Origin: Patescibacteria group bacterium UBA661 | GTDB taxonomy: Bacteria; Patescibacteriota; Minisyncoccia; Phycocordibacterales; UBA918 | Reading direction: 5' to 3' | Length of the DNA: 64,000 nucleotides | Assembly (NCBI GenBank): GCA_002299465.1 | Contig: DBNX01000018.1 | Span: 32,658 to 96,657 of the forward strand | Shown here: positions 23,718 to 31,991 of the stretch, piece after piece | Layout: each line of letters opens with the position of its first letter | Numbering within the stretch: the first letter of the stretch is position 1 | Position numbers and translations under genes: made by a program | Notes under the pieces: generated by a model | Databases searched by the model: none | Seen by the model: only the letters and a program-made list of their open reading frames with translations | Told to the model about the DNA's origin: nothing

Positions 23718-24572
23718 CTAAAAAATTTCTTTTTTGACATCAGACTCTTCATACATCACTTCAGCGGTATTTGTCCACAAAGTTTCTTCTCTAATTTTGT
23801 TTTTGGTATTTTTTTCGTAAAAGACACGATTTAAGACATTACAGCGATATAATTTGTTTGTTTGTTTTGATTTAATAAAAAAACTCTCTTTTTCCTCCAG
23901 TTTTATGAAATAATCAAGTGATACCGGGCTATCTAAGCTGCCGCGGAGTTGCGTGTCGGTAGTGCGTAAATTGAGCTTGATTGGAAAAGGGTAGGGGTTT
24001 TTGATTTTCAGATCAATCAGATTAAAGAAAATGGTTGCTCCGGATGCGAAGGGTACGGTCCTATTGTTGTCAGGGAATACATCTTTGGAGTGATGTTTTC
24101 TTTCTATAAAAACACACTCACTACAGGCAAACATATAAGCAATAAGATTTGATAGCTGACACAATCCTCCCCCCACATCTTCCCTTAAGCGACCGTTTGA
24201 TAGGACTAAACCATTTTTAAAACCTCTTTTGGGCGATGGTCTGCCGACTTATTTCCAAAATGAAAAAACTTTTCCAGGAGGAATGATGGTTTCTTTTAAA
24301 CTGCTGATGGCAATTTTTATGTTTTCGATTTTACCTTCATCCAATTCTCGCTTGTTGTATTTTCTGTACAAAGGGGAAGAGTGTTCAGTTAAATGAAACC
24401 AGGAAGATATTTTTGGGTTTGCGGTTTTGAATTTTGGATGAAAATTATAAAACAGCAAGCGTGTAGCTCGTCGCGTCTCCAGCACAAATGGTAACAGCGC
24501 TGGATGTTTACTAGTTAAAGCAATCCTGTTGTCGTTTTCGATTTTTTTAATTTCGTCTAAGAAAAAATCCAT
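23718..24572 (-). pseudogene. vanW: VanW-family gene interrupted by one stop codon
   Basis: VanW-domain proteins are cell-surface or cell-wall associated and of unclear function. From ATG 24572 the frame gives a normal VanW N-terminus ending PPGKVFSFWK. A TAA at 24249-24251 follows, and the same frame then continues VGRPSPKRGFKNGLVLSNGR and DVGGGLCQLSNLI, the VanW core, to 23718. VanW proteins carry Leu where the TAA stands (FSFWKLVGRP), so a single TTA to TAA change explains it. Total length would be 284 residues. It is either a recent pseudogene, a sequencing error, or read-through. Confidence 0.85.
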
Positions 24573-24722
24573 AATCAGAAATTAAGAATCAACTTAGCTG
24601 TCTTGGCGGGCTATATGGGTTAAGTGCCCCACAGGTAAGGCCTTATAAGGGTATTCTAGCACCTTTTGACTAGGTCAATTTAAGTAAGTGGGTCGAGACA
24701 TTCCAATCCTATAAAAAGAAAA

Positions 24723-24746
24723 GCGAGAGGGTTGTTACCCTCTCGC
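24723..24746 (-). terminator. Terminator of the tmk-gre operon
   Basis: GCGAGAGGG/CCCTCTCGC stem (24723-24731 with 24738-24746), followed on the minus strand by TTTTCTTTTT. The 150 bp between here and vanW hold no recognisable gene. Confidence 0.8.
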
Positions 24747-24749
24747 CCA

Positions 24750-25319
24750 TTAGCCACGACGCAGTCCGGCATGCAGTTTGATGGCACGTACCACGTGATT
24801 TGCAACCTGCTTTGCGGTTCGATTGTCAGTGGAGACACTTTTGTTGATGAAGAGCTCTTGATTGAACAGCTCGTCATATTCCTGCCGCAACTGCAGATTT
24901 CTTGGCACCATCTGCGTGTCATTGATAGACATGCCACGCTCGATGAGACGTTGCAGCTGGTGCTCAGGACTGGCGGTAAGCAAAACGGTCAGGTCCGGCT
25001 GCAGCAAGCTTGAGAAGTCACTCTCTGCGACTTGGACACCGATAACCTTGTGATAGACATAGGTCGTCATCCAGTACCGATCGCATACAACCGACTTACC
25101 CTCCGAAATCAGTTGCCTGATTTCGTCAGCCGCAACGACAACCCCATCGCGGAAGAAGTTGAACTTCTGCTGTGGAGATCCATTCAGGTCGACTTCTCTC
25201 CGTCGCTCCATATACTCTTTCGGAGGAGTAGCATAAGGAACGAAGCCGAGCATTTCTGCAACAAGACGGGTTACGGTTGACTTGCCAACCCCGTCTATAC
25301 CTTCAAGAACAACGAACAT
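24750..25319 (-). CDS. Thymidylate kinase-like deoxynucleotide kinase
   Basis: A 189-residue P-loop kinase probably phosphorylating dTMP or another deoxynucleotide. The P-loop GIDGVGKST lies at residues 7-15 and VVCDRYWMTTYVY matches the DR(Y/F) motif of dTMP kinases. The expected LID-like region follows near LIERGMSINDTQMVPR. ATG 25319 is chosen because AAGGAGG lies just upstream. Longer frames run into the Gre gene. It is co-transcribed with the Gre-like gene and next to ribonucleotide reductase, so the group concerns DNA precursor supply. Confidence 0.82.
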   Translation of the reverse strand: MFVVLEGIDGVGKSTVTRLVAEMLGFVPYATPPKEYMERRREVDLNGSPQQKFNFFRDGVVVAADEIRQLISEGKSVVCDRYWMTTYVYHKVIGVQVAESDFSSLLQPDLTVLLTASPEHQLQRLIERGMSINDTQMVPRNLQLRQEYDELFNQELFINKSVSTDNRTAKQVANHVVRAIKLHAGLRRG

Positions 25320-25320
25320 T

Positions 25321-25806
25321 TCAGCCTCCTTTTTTGATTGCAGTAAGCAACAATGATGTTCGCTTACCTTTGATTTGAACATCTGCTTCAGTGCCAACTT
25401 CTGTTCCCATGAAGGGAGAGATAATTGGTGCCCCGTACTCCAGCGTCGGTGGATCGCTCCGAAGATCGGTTTCACCATAGCCAGCAACCAGGAACTCACG
25501 CACTGAACCATCCTCGTCTTCGAGCGAAATCACATGCCCAATCTGGACATATTTTTCATCGGTAGGCGGAGAAACAAGAACCTGTTGGTCTTGCAAAGCA
25601 CGAATATCGGAAATCTGACGATTGAACATCATTTCTTGACGATTGAGTTCCTCAAACGCAAAGTTATCGTGCCAATTATCACCACCGACGTCGTATGCTT
25701 CTCCTTTCTGACTCTGTGTTTGTCGAAGTTTTTCGATCGCTTCATTCAGTTTCTGAGTGAGCAGATCCATTCCTTTACGGGTCACATAAATTGAGGGCAC
25801 AGTCAT
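25321..25806 (-). CDS. GreA/GreB-like transcript cleavage factor
   Basis: A Gre-family protein, which rescues backtracked RNA polymerase by stimulating RNA cleavage. The N-terminus (SIYVTRKGMDLLTQKLNEAI) and the long coiled coil (NFAFEELNRQEMMFNRQISD) fit. The tip reads GDNWHDN, keeping two acidic residues. The C-terminal FKBP-like domain includes PIISPFMGTEVGTEADV. ATG 25806 is given. GTG 25800 has better spacing to a GGAG site and may be the true start. It is divergent from ribonucleotide reductase. Confidence 0.8.
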   Translation of the reverse strand: MTVPSIYVTRKGMDLLTQKLNEAIEKLRQTQSQKGEAYDVGGDNWHDNFAFEELNRQEMMFNRQISDIRALQDQQVLVSPPTDEKYVQIGHVISLEDEDGSVREFLVAGYGETDLRSDPPTLEYGAPIISPFMGTEVGTEADVQIKGKRTSLLLTAIKKGG

Positions 25807-25832
25807 CTCCAAAGTTGGTTTGTCTGACAACA

Positions 25833-25861
25833 AATTACCTGAATCTAGACAAAATGTCAAA
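25833..25861 (-). promoter_or_regulatory. Promoter of Gre-tmk operon
   Basis: TTGACA (25856-25861) and TAATTT (25833-25838) with a 17-bp spacer on the minus strand. Confidence 0.65.
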
Positions 25862-25866
25862 GTTAT

Positions 25867-25895
25867 TGACTTATATTGAATTCAGATTTACACTT
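25867..25895 (+). promoter_or_regulatory. Promoter of ribonucleotide reductase gene
   Basis: TTGACT (25867-25872) and TACACT (25890-25895) with a 17-bp spacer, back-to-back with the Gre promoter. The two -35 boxes are 5 bp apart. Confidence 0.6.
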
Positions 25896-25942
25896 CCCTC
25901 GGAGTGCTATCTGCACAAAAGCAAACAACTTAGGAGGCTCAA

Positions 25943-27661
25943 ATGGAGTACCTTTACAATTCTCGCTTTGCGCCTTCTCAATTCATTCAAGAAAAAATCT
26001 TGAAGAATGGGAAAATCTGCGCAGTACACGAAACTCCTGATCAAATGGTGAATCGTGTCGTCGGTGCAATCTATGCTGCCGATCAAAAATTCACTACCAG
26101 CAAGTTGGCTGGGGCGTTCGCTGATAGCATCGGGTCAATGATGGATGCTGGTAGTATTGTCTTCAGTACACCGATCATGACAAATGCTGGTAGGCTGGAC
26201 TTTCGCAGGCCGCTTTCCGCCTGCACCGTTCCGCCTGTGAATCTCAATGGCGACTGGTCAAACATCCGCAAGATGGTTGATACTTACCATGCTGAGGCGA
26301 TGGGAACAGGTTTCAACTTCGATATGGTCAATGATCCTGTCGAGGTATTGCTAAAACTGAACGAAATCGCTGTAGCGGGAAGCAAAAGTGGCAACGAAGA
26401 TCGACCGGTTGGCAATATGGGTATTTGCTCTATCGACCATCCTCAAATCGCAAACTTTGTGGTCGCCAAATCGCTTCGTCGTGGTCTCGACTGGAAATTC
26501 AACATATCAGTCGATACCCCCGAGGTCTTCTGGTTGGCAGCAGAGTCTGCGTCAAACTGGAGACTGCGAGATGGCAGCGCAATATCTGCATCAGCACTAC
26601 TCGACCTGATCGTAGAGTCAGCACATCACTGTGCTGATCCTGGGATTGTGTTCATGGATCGAATCAACCGAGACAATCCGATCCCTGGTGCGGGCAGATA
26701 TATGAGTATTGCTCCATGTGCCGAAGTAGGTCTCGTGCCCGGCGAGACTTGTCAATTTGGTTACCTTAACTTGGGTGCTTTTGTGTCAAATAAGACTATC
26801 GACATAGAAGCGTTGCAATCAGTCACGGCACTGATGACACGGGCCCTGGATGATTGTCTGGAAATCAGCTTGGAAAGTTACCAAGTTGAAGAAAGCAAGG
26901 AGGTTGTAGGTTTGCGACGGAAGATAGGTATCGGCATTTGCGGCCTTGCCGACATGCTAGTGAAACTGAATATTCCGTATGACAGCGAGGAAGGCAGAGA
27001 AATCTCCAGAGACGTTGTCGCATTGATAAACTACACTTCTAAGGTAGCCTCACACGAACTAGCACAGGTTCGCGGTTCGTTTCGGGCGATGGATCTCCTT
27101 TATGGGTGTCGACACATTGAGGAACCGTCCTACGTTCAACAGCGTTACGGGAATCACTCTACACGCTGGGTAAGCGAAGCGGATTGGTACAGTCTGGGTA
27201 ACAAAATTAGAAAAACCAAACAGCTCAGACACAGCACTACAATCGCTCTGCCTCCAACGGGAAGGAGTGGGCTGGTTATCAACGCTTCACCTGGTGTTGA
27301 GCCTCTGTTCAGTTTCAAAAATCCTGACGGAGAAATCCGTGAGGTTGTGCGTCAGCTTATCCCTGATAATGAAATCTTGCAGAAGATATCAGAATCAGGG
27401 AAGATACCAGCGAGCGTATCCGAAACAACCAGACGAGTTCTTGTAACCAGTACAGACATTGCTGCAATCGATCACCTGAAAATGGTGGCGGCTCTGCAAA
27501 CAGTCGTAGACGAGTCAATTTCAAAGACGATCAATCTTCGTGCCGAAGCAACGGTGTCAGAAGTGCGAGAAATCTACGAAAGCGCCTATCGTCTGGGACT
27601 GAAGGGTATGACGATGTACCGTGAAGGTTCTTCAATATCCCAACCAGTACGACTGAAATGA
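25943..27661 (+). CDS. Ribonucleotide reductase, class II-like (divergent)
   Basis: A 572-residue reductase large subunit making deoxyribonucleotides. First redox cysteine C94 (LSACTVPP), thiyl-radical cysteine C259 with E261 (APCAE), second redox cysteine C270 (GETCQFGYLNLG), then GFNF and the phosphate-binding LPPTGRSGLVINASPGVEP. Single-chain length and the end LGLKGMTMYREGS fit adenosylcobalamin-dependent NrdJ proteins. The usual active-site Asn of NxCxE is Ala257, and no C-terminal CxxC tail is present. AGGAGG lies 6 nt before the ATG. Confidence 0.85.
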   Translation: MEYLYNSRFAPSQFIQEKILKNGKICAVHETPDQMVNRVVGAIYAADQKFTTSKLAGAFADSIGSMMDAGSIVFSTPIMTNAGRLDFRRPLSACTVPPVNLNGDWSNIRKMVDTYHAEAMGTGFNFDMVNDPVEVLLKLNEIAVAGSKSGNEDRPVGNMGICSIDHPQIANFVVAKSLRRGLDWKFNISVDTPEVFWLAAESASNWRLRDGSAISASALLDLIVESAHHCADPGIVFMDRINRDNPIPGAGRYMSIAPCAEVGLVPGETCQFGYLNLGAFVSNKTIDIEALQSVTALMTRALDDCLEISLESYQVEESKEVVGLRRKIGIGICGLADMLVKLNIPYDSEEGREISRDVVALINYTSKVASHELAQVRGSFRAMDLLYGCRHIEEPSYVQQRYGNHSTRWVSEADWYSLGNKIRKTKQLRHSTTIALPPTGRSGLVINASPGVEPLFSFKNPDGEIREVVRQLIPDNEILQKISESGKIPASVSETTRRVLVTSTDIAAIDHLKMVAALQTVVDESISKTINLRAEATVSEVREIYESAYRLGLKGMTMYREGSSISQPVRLK

Positions 27662-27665
27662 GAAA

Positions 27666-27696
27666 CGCCCGGCAGGTTTGCCGGGCGTCTTTTTTA
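27666..27696 (+). terminator. Terminator after ribonucleotide reductase
   Basis: CGCCCGGCA/TGCCGGGCG stem with GGTT loop, then TCTTTTTT. Confidence 0.85.
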
Positions 27697-28302
27697 GAAA
27701 GTGATTTCTTGGTTAAAGGCTCTTTGATTCATGATTATGTTTGTAACGCTTTTGGGTACAATTTCATCTTCGCCTAATCCGAGATCGTTAATCAGCAAAT
27801 TTCTAATCTTAATTTTGCTGGCTTCTTCCTCGCCAGGCATACACATGATTTCAACCTCGATCGCACCCCCAAAATCAGTGATCTCTTCTACCAGGATTTC
27901 CATGTCGCCAAATTCGTATATGTGACGATGCTTCTCTAGCTCAAAAAATGGTTTGAACTCTGTAGTGGCAAGTATGAGTGCGGCCTCCCGAAAATTATCA
28001 ATTTTTATCTCATGCTCTTCCCACGCATTATGGTCACCTTCGTTAGTAATTGTCTTGGTGTTAAGACTAATTACTTCAGTGTCACCTTTTCGCGCAACAC
28101 GCAGACGAAGACTGTATGAGCCAACTTTATCCATTTCTACATCGGCGACAGAGGTAGCTTTTTTTTCACAAAAATATACATCTTTTAGGTAAGAAGAATT
28201 TTTATATTCAGCTCCTTTTTCCTTTAACTTTTCTTGAAATCCTTTTGGATCATTCACTAAAGCACGTAATTCCACCTCAATATTTTTTTCCATATTAAAC
28301 AT
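27694..28302 (-). CDS. CYTH-domain protein (class IV adenylate cyclase-like)
   Basis: A 202-residue tunnel-fold protein of the CYTH superfamily, whose members act on triphosphates (adenylate cyclase class IV, thiamine triphosphatase, inorganic triphosphatase). The N-terminal EVELRA matches the metal-binding ExExK-type motif, and later acidic and basic strands follow (SYSLRLRVAR, LVEEITDFGGAIEVEI). A second ATG in the frame, three codons later (MEKNIEVELRA), may be the start. The substrate cannot be decided here. Confidence 0.82.
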   Translation of the reverse strand: MFNMEKNIEVELRALVNDPKGFQEKLKEKGAEYKNSSYLKDVYFCEKKATSVADVEMDKVGSYSLRLRVARKGDTEVISLNTKTITNEGDHNAWEEHEIKIDNFREAALILATTEFKPFFELEKHRHIYEFGDMEILVEEITDFGGAIEVEIMCMPGEEEASKIKIRNLLINDLGLGEDEIVPKSVTNIIMNQRAFNQEITF

Positions 28303-28387
28303 GATTTTAACATAAATTCAGATTTTTTAGCGGTGATCACAGGATATTGCCAGGCTAAAATGCCAAACAATGCCAAATTTTGTGATG

Positions 28388-28393
28388 TATAAT
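28388..28393 (+). promoter_or_regulatory. -10 box of the 28.4-kb gene
   Basis: Consensus TATAAT ending 6 bp before ATG 28400, implying a leaderless mRNA. Confidence 0.55.
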
Positions 28394-28399
28394 AGACAC

Positions 28400-29176
28400 A
28401 TGACTGTAGGAGAACAAATATACAAACAGGCAGTGGAGGCAGGATACAGCCCTGCTTTTGCTAGTACCTTAGTTTCACCTGCAAACGAGGCTTTTAAATC
28501 AATCCAAGAGCTTTCTGGATCTCTTAAAAAACCGATGAAAATGATGGCTGAAGCATTTAAAACTATTCAGCCTCATCTTAAAGTAATCGAGGAAATGAAT
28601 CTTCCAGAAAAGCTGAAGTACTTTCAAGAACCAATTGCAGGGATAACTCTTCCAGAACTAATTGCAGAGAGGTCATCATTAATACCAAGCTCTTTTTACG
28701 GTGAAGATAATGAATTATTGATACCTCAATATACTAACCCTGTTCAGGAAGTTCGAATTGTAAATGTAGATGAAATTGCAGGTGCCCAAATAAAACGGGA
28801 GAAGGATTATCTCGTTGGTTCATACCACCTACCGCAAAACGCTGTCTGGGAATCTCTTGAAATCCAGTTTATAGATGGTCATTTCGTAAAGGTTTCATAT
28901 CTCGGTATGGAGTCAAAGAAGTTTGATTATAAGGACATGGGCTTTATCAATATGAAAACCATGCGACCAGACCATAAATGGCAATTACTCTTAGCTATAG
29001 CTGAAAATGGCGGTGCTCTCACTAATGCGAAATGGGACCGTAAGTTTGCACGAAACGTTAAATATGAGCTAAATCGGGGTCTTAAGCGTTTCTTTGGTAT
29101 GTCCTCAAACCCGATTCCTCACTACACCAAGCAGCACGGCTACCGAGTCCTCTTTACCCTCCGACCAGAAAAATAG
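28400..29176 (+). CDS. Hypothetical protein with winged-helix-like tail
   Basis: Not recognised. The 258-residue product (MTVGEQIYKQAVEAGYSPAF) has a helical N-terminal half and a C-terminal part (about 185-258, KWQLLLAIAENGGALTNAKW onward to YRVLFTLRPEK) that looks like a winged helix with two basic segments. ATG 28400 is chosen over 28370 by the -10 box. It could be the regulator of the adjacent defence island, being the first gene before it. Confidence 0.65.
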   Translation: MTVGEQIYKQAVEAGYSPAFASTLVSPANEAFKSIQELSGSLKKPMKMMAEAFKTIQPHLKVIEEMNLPEKLKYFQEPIAGITLPELIAERSSLIPSSFYGEDNELLIPQYTNPVQEVRIVNVDEIAGAQIKREKDYLVGSYHLPQNAVWESLEIQFIDGHFVKVSYLGMESKKFDYKDMGFINMKTMRPDHKWQLLLAIAENGGALTNAKWDRKFARNVKYELNRGLKRFFGMSSNPIPHYTKQHGYRVLFTLRPEK

Positions 29177-29196
29177 TCATTTGGTATGAAATGACG

Positions 29197-29240
29197 AAAT
29201 AAAGACCTTCTGCATGTACCTGCAGAAGGTCTTTATTTTT
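29197..29240 (+). terminator. Terminator after the 28.4-kb gene
   Basis: A perfect 18-bp stem (29197-29214 with 29221-29238), followed by TTTTT. The 115 bp to the next gene contain four copies of TGTCATT or a close variant. Confidence 0.85.
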
Positions 29241-29352
29241 AGAGGTTATTTTGTCATTTAATCTGATCCCCTAGAGTGAGAATGTCATTTTGTCATTCAA
29301 TGACGAATAAGGGTAAGAAGAGCTTAGTAAAACCCTCTTCCACATTCTCTTA

Positions 29353-30636
29353 ATGGAAACACAAAAGTTAACGTGGTCATCCACCACTCGTAAGGTAAAG
29401 GACCTTACACCAAATGGATACAACCCGAGAAAGATAAGCAATGATCAAAAGCACGACCTGCAGAAATCGATTGAGCAGTTTGGTGCGGTAGTGCCAGTTG
29501 TACTGAATATCGGTTCCCGAGCTAATACCCTCATCGGAGGAGAACAGCGACTAAAAATCTATGCTGACCTCGGCTATACCGAAGTCGAGTGTATGATCCC
29601 GTCACGAGAGCTGACTCTCGCTGAAGAGCAAGAACTAAACCTTCGTTTAAACAAAAATACAGGAGCATGGGATGAAGAGCTTTTAAAGAACTTTGATCTT
29701 TCTCTGTTGCTTGATGTGGGATTTAACGAGGATGAGATACAAGACTTTTTTGACGATGTCGAAATTGCTGATGATGATTATGATGTTGAGAAAGGACTGG
29801 AGGAAAATGCCACTCCAAGGGTAAAGGCTGGAGAGATATGGCAACTCGGTGACCATCGCCTACTCGTGGGCGACTCGACTGATAAAGAGTTGGTCGCTAA
29901 ACTGATGGGCGAAACGAAGGCCCACTTCATCTATCAAGATATGCCCTATAACATTGGGCTTTCCTATGACAAAGGTATCAGTAACCAAAAGCAGTATGGT
30001 GGCGAGTATTCAAGCTCAAAGGACTCGATGAGTGATGAGAAGTACTACGCTTTTATTGAAGCTAGTATTAGTACTGCCAAATCTATTGCCCACACCAATG
30101 CCCACTGGCTGTACTGGTGCGATGCTCGCAATATAGGATCAATTCAAGATCTATACAAACAGTACGGTATTCATTTTAGGCGTGTCTGCTATTGGGTAAA
30201 GAACAACCAAAACATGACGCCTCAGGTGGCATTTAACCGAGTGCACGAGCCAGCTGTCTATGGCACTACTGGTAAAGCGTACCTAAACAATAACCTCAAG
30301 AACGTAAACGAGATCTTGAATCAGGAAGTGACGACTGGAAATCAGCTTCATAACGAGTTGCTCGATATGATCGACCTCTGGATTGTGAAGCGTGACAATG
30401 TGCAAGGGTACCTACACCCGACCCAGAAGCCGGTTGGTCTGAGCGAAAAGCCAATCAAACGATGTACCGCTCCCGGTCACGTTGTGTTCTCTGGTTTTGG
30501 TGGAAGTGGGAGCGATTTGATTGCCTGCGAGCAGTTACACCGAAAGTGGTATGGGGTTGAACAAGACCTTGTCTTTGCGAGTGTCATCATCGACCGCTGG
30601 GAGAAATTTACCAAGCTAACCGCCAAGCGAGTATGA
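29353..30636 (+). CDS. ParB-domain DNA methyltransferase fusion
   Basis: A 427-residue protein with two domains. Residues 10-110 are a ParB/sulfiredoxin-like domain (NGYNPRKISNDQKHDLQKSI, then IGGEQRLKIYADLGYTEVEC). Residues 150-427 are a beta-class N4-cytosine or N6-adenine methyltransferase with catalytic motif DMPY (in place of DPPY), HPTQKP and the SAM-binding FSGFGGSGSDLIACEQ. Such fusions are common in phages and mobile elements. First gene of a tightly packed operon, overlapping the next by ATGA. It probably methylates island or host DNA. Confidence 0.85.
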   Translation: METQKLTWSSTTRKVKDLTPNGYNPRKISNDQKHDLQKSIEQFGAVVPVVLNIGSRANTLIGGEQRLKIYADLGYTEVECMIPSRELTLAEEQELNLRLNKNTGAWDEELLKNFDLSLLLDVGFNEDEIQDFFDDVEIADDDYDVEKGLEENATPRVKAGEIWQLGDHRLLVGDSTDKELVAKLMGETKAHFIYQDMPYNIGLSYDKGISNQKQYGGEYSSSKDSMSDEKYYAFIEASISTAKSIAHTNAHWLYWCDARNIGSIQDLYKQYGIHFRRVCYWVKNNQNMTPQVAFNRVHEPAVYGTTGKAYLNNNLKNVNEILNQEVTTGNQLHNELLDMIDLWIVKRDNVQGYLHPTQKPVGLSEKPIKRCTAPGHVVFSGFGGSGSDLIACEQLHRKWYGVEQDLVFASVIIDRWEKFTKLTAKRV

Positions 30637-31406
30637 AAACCGTAATGACTGGAGATATCTATTCTGTTGGAAGTCACATAGTTGGGTGCGGCGATTCACT
30701 CGATAAGGACTTTGTTGCCAAGGTAGTGGGTACACACAAAATTCAAGCGGTTGTGACCGATCCGCCGTATGGAGTGGCGTATGTTGAGAACAAAGTAGGA
30801 GTAGCTCAGCTTGGCAAAAAGGATGCCAAGGCTATCAAAGGCGATCACATTCAAACTGAGTACGAATACGCTCGCTTTACCCAGTCATGGGTTGAGGCAG
30901 TATTACCTCACCTCGACTCATACAACACCTTCCATATCTTCAACTGTGACAGTATGTTCCTCGCTCTTCGGACAGGTATGCAAACCGCAGGGCTACACTT
31001 CAGCCAGATGTTGATCTGGATTAAGAATCAGTCTGTTATGGGACGAATGGACTATCTGCCACAGCAAGAGTTGATTGCCTATGGTTGGTATAAAAAGCAC
31101 AAGCGGATTAAGGCACAAATGAGCAGTGCGATTTATCATCCGCGACCACAGAAGTCGAAGCTCCATCCTACGCAAAAACCAATAGGCCTCTTACGCCGAC
31201 TTATCTTGAATGTCACTAATGTTAACGACTGTGTCTACGACGGCTTCTTAGGGAGTGGTAGTACAGCCCTTGCTTCTGAACAGCTCGGTAGAACCTGTAT
31301 TGGTATTGAGCAGGATGCTGAGTATGTAGAAATATGTCTGAAGCGACTGGAAAAGCTCACTAAGAAAGAGCGGGTATTAATCATGAGCCATGAACCGACC
31401 CCATAA
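30633..31406 (+). CDS. DNA methyltransferase (DPPY type)
   Basis: A 257-residue site-specific DNA methyltransferase of the same class, with the standard motif TDPPYGVAY near residue 43, HPTQKPIGLLRRLI and the SAM loop YDGFLGSGSTALASEQLG near the end. This order of motifs (catalytic before SAM) is the beta type. It overlaps the upstream fusion gene by 4 nt, so both are coupled. Two different methyltransferases side by side suggest two recognition sites or strands. Confidence 0.9.
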   Translation: MKTVMTGDIYSVGSHIVGCGDSLDKDFVAKVVGTHKIQAVVTDPPYGVAYVENKVGVAQLGKKDAKAIKGDHIQTEYEYARFTQSWVEAVLPHLDSYNTFHIFNCDSMFLALRTGMQTAGLHFSQMLIWIKNQSVMGRMDYLPQQELIAYGWYKKHKRIKAQMSSAIYHPRPQKSKLHPTQKPIGLLRRLILNVTNVNDCVYDGFLGSGSTALASEQLGRTCIGIEQDAEYVEICLKRLEKLTKKERVLIMSHEPTP

Positions 31407-31776
31407 TGAAAAACCGCATATTGGCGTCTACCGCAAGCAGGACTTTGTTACCTATGTCACATGGAAGTCACTCCCTACGTTTCTACGAGGTCAACCTGAA
31501 ACGGTCCTTCGCAAAATGGGTATTGATGACGATATGGCAATTGAGCTTCTTCAGATCAAAACCCAGCGAGACTTTGCTGAGCGATTTGGTATTAAAGACC
31601 TCGGGACGCTGACTGACTGGAATAAGCGAATTGAGGATGAGGGCTTAGTTGAGCATATCAATACATGGGCACGGAAGCTGACACCAAACGTCGTCTTGGC
31701 TTTGTATAAAAATGTCACAAAGCATGGAAAGTCGAAGGAGGTAAAGACGTGGTTTGAAATAATCGAAAACTTTTAA
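31390..31776 (+). CDS. Small HTH protein, terminase-small-subunit-like
   Basis: A 128-residue protein with a helix-turn-helix-like part (IKTQRDFAERFGIKDLGTLT then DWNKRIEDEGL) resembling the DNA-binding module of phage phBC6A51-type small terminase subunits. No terminase large subunit follows, so packaging is not implied. It may be a DNA-binding specificity or regulatory factor of the methyltransferases. It overlaps the previous gene by 17 bp. Confidence 0.65.
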   Translation: MNRPHNEKPHIGVYRKQDFVTYVTWKSLPTFLRGQPETVLRKMGIDDDMAIELLQIKTQRDFAERFGIKDLGTLTDWNKRIEDEGLVEHINTWARKLTPNVVLALYKNVTKHGKSKEVKTWFEIIENF

Positions 31777-31778
31777 GT

Positions 31779-31991
31779 ATGAACGAAACTAAAACATCAC
31801 TAGGACTAGCTGAGGTAAATGAGATCCTCTCGACTGCTTTACTACAGGTCACGACTGGCAAGATTTCTCCAAAACGAGCACAGGTAATTTCTCGGATCGC
31901 ATTGGCTCTCTCAAAGAACATCGCAAACGTTGAACTCAAGCAAAGAATTGATGTCCTCGAACAGATGCTGCTGGAACGTAAAAGAAAATGA
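31779..31991 (+). CDS. Small helical protein, 70 residues
   Basis: Not recognised. All-helical sequence (LAEVNEILSTALLQVTTGKI; VELKQRIDVLEQMLLERKRK) with a coiled-coil-like end. It starts 2 bp after the preceding stop and overlaps the next gene by ATGA, so it is certainly part of the operon. It may be an adaptor for the HTH protein or the 489-residue protein. Confidence 0.65.
   Translation: MNETKTSLGLAEVNEILSTALLQVTTGKISPKRAQVISRIALALSKNIANVELKQRIDVLEQMLLERKRK

Noticed and set aside
23718..24572. Two separate small genes
   Set aside because: Both pieces are in the same frame, 24 codons apart, and the intervening codons continue the VanW family sequence, so it is one gene with one stop.
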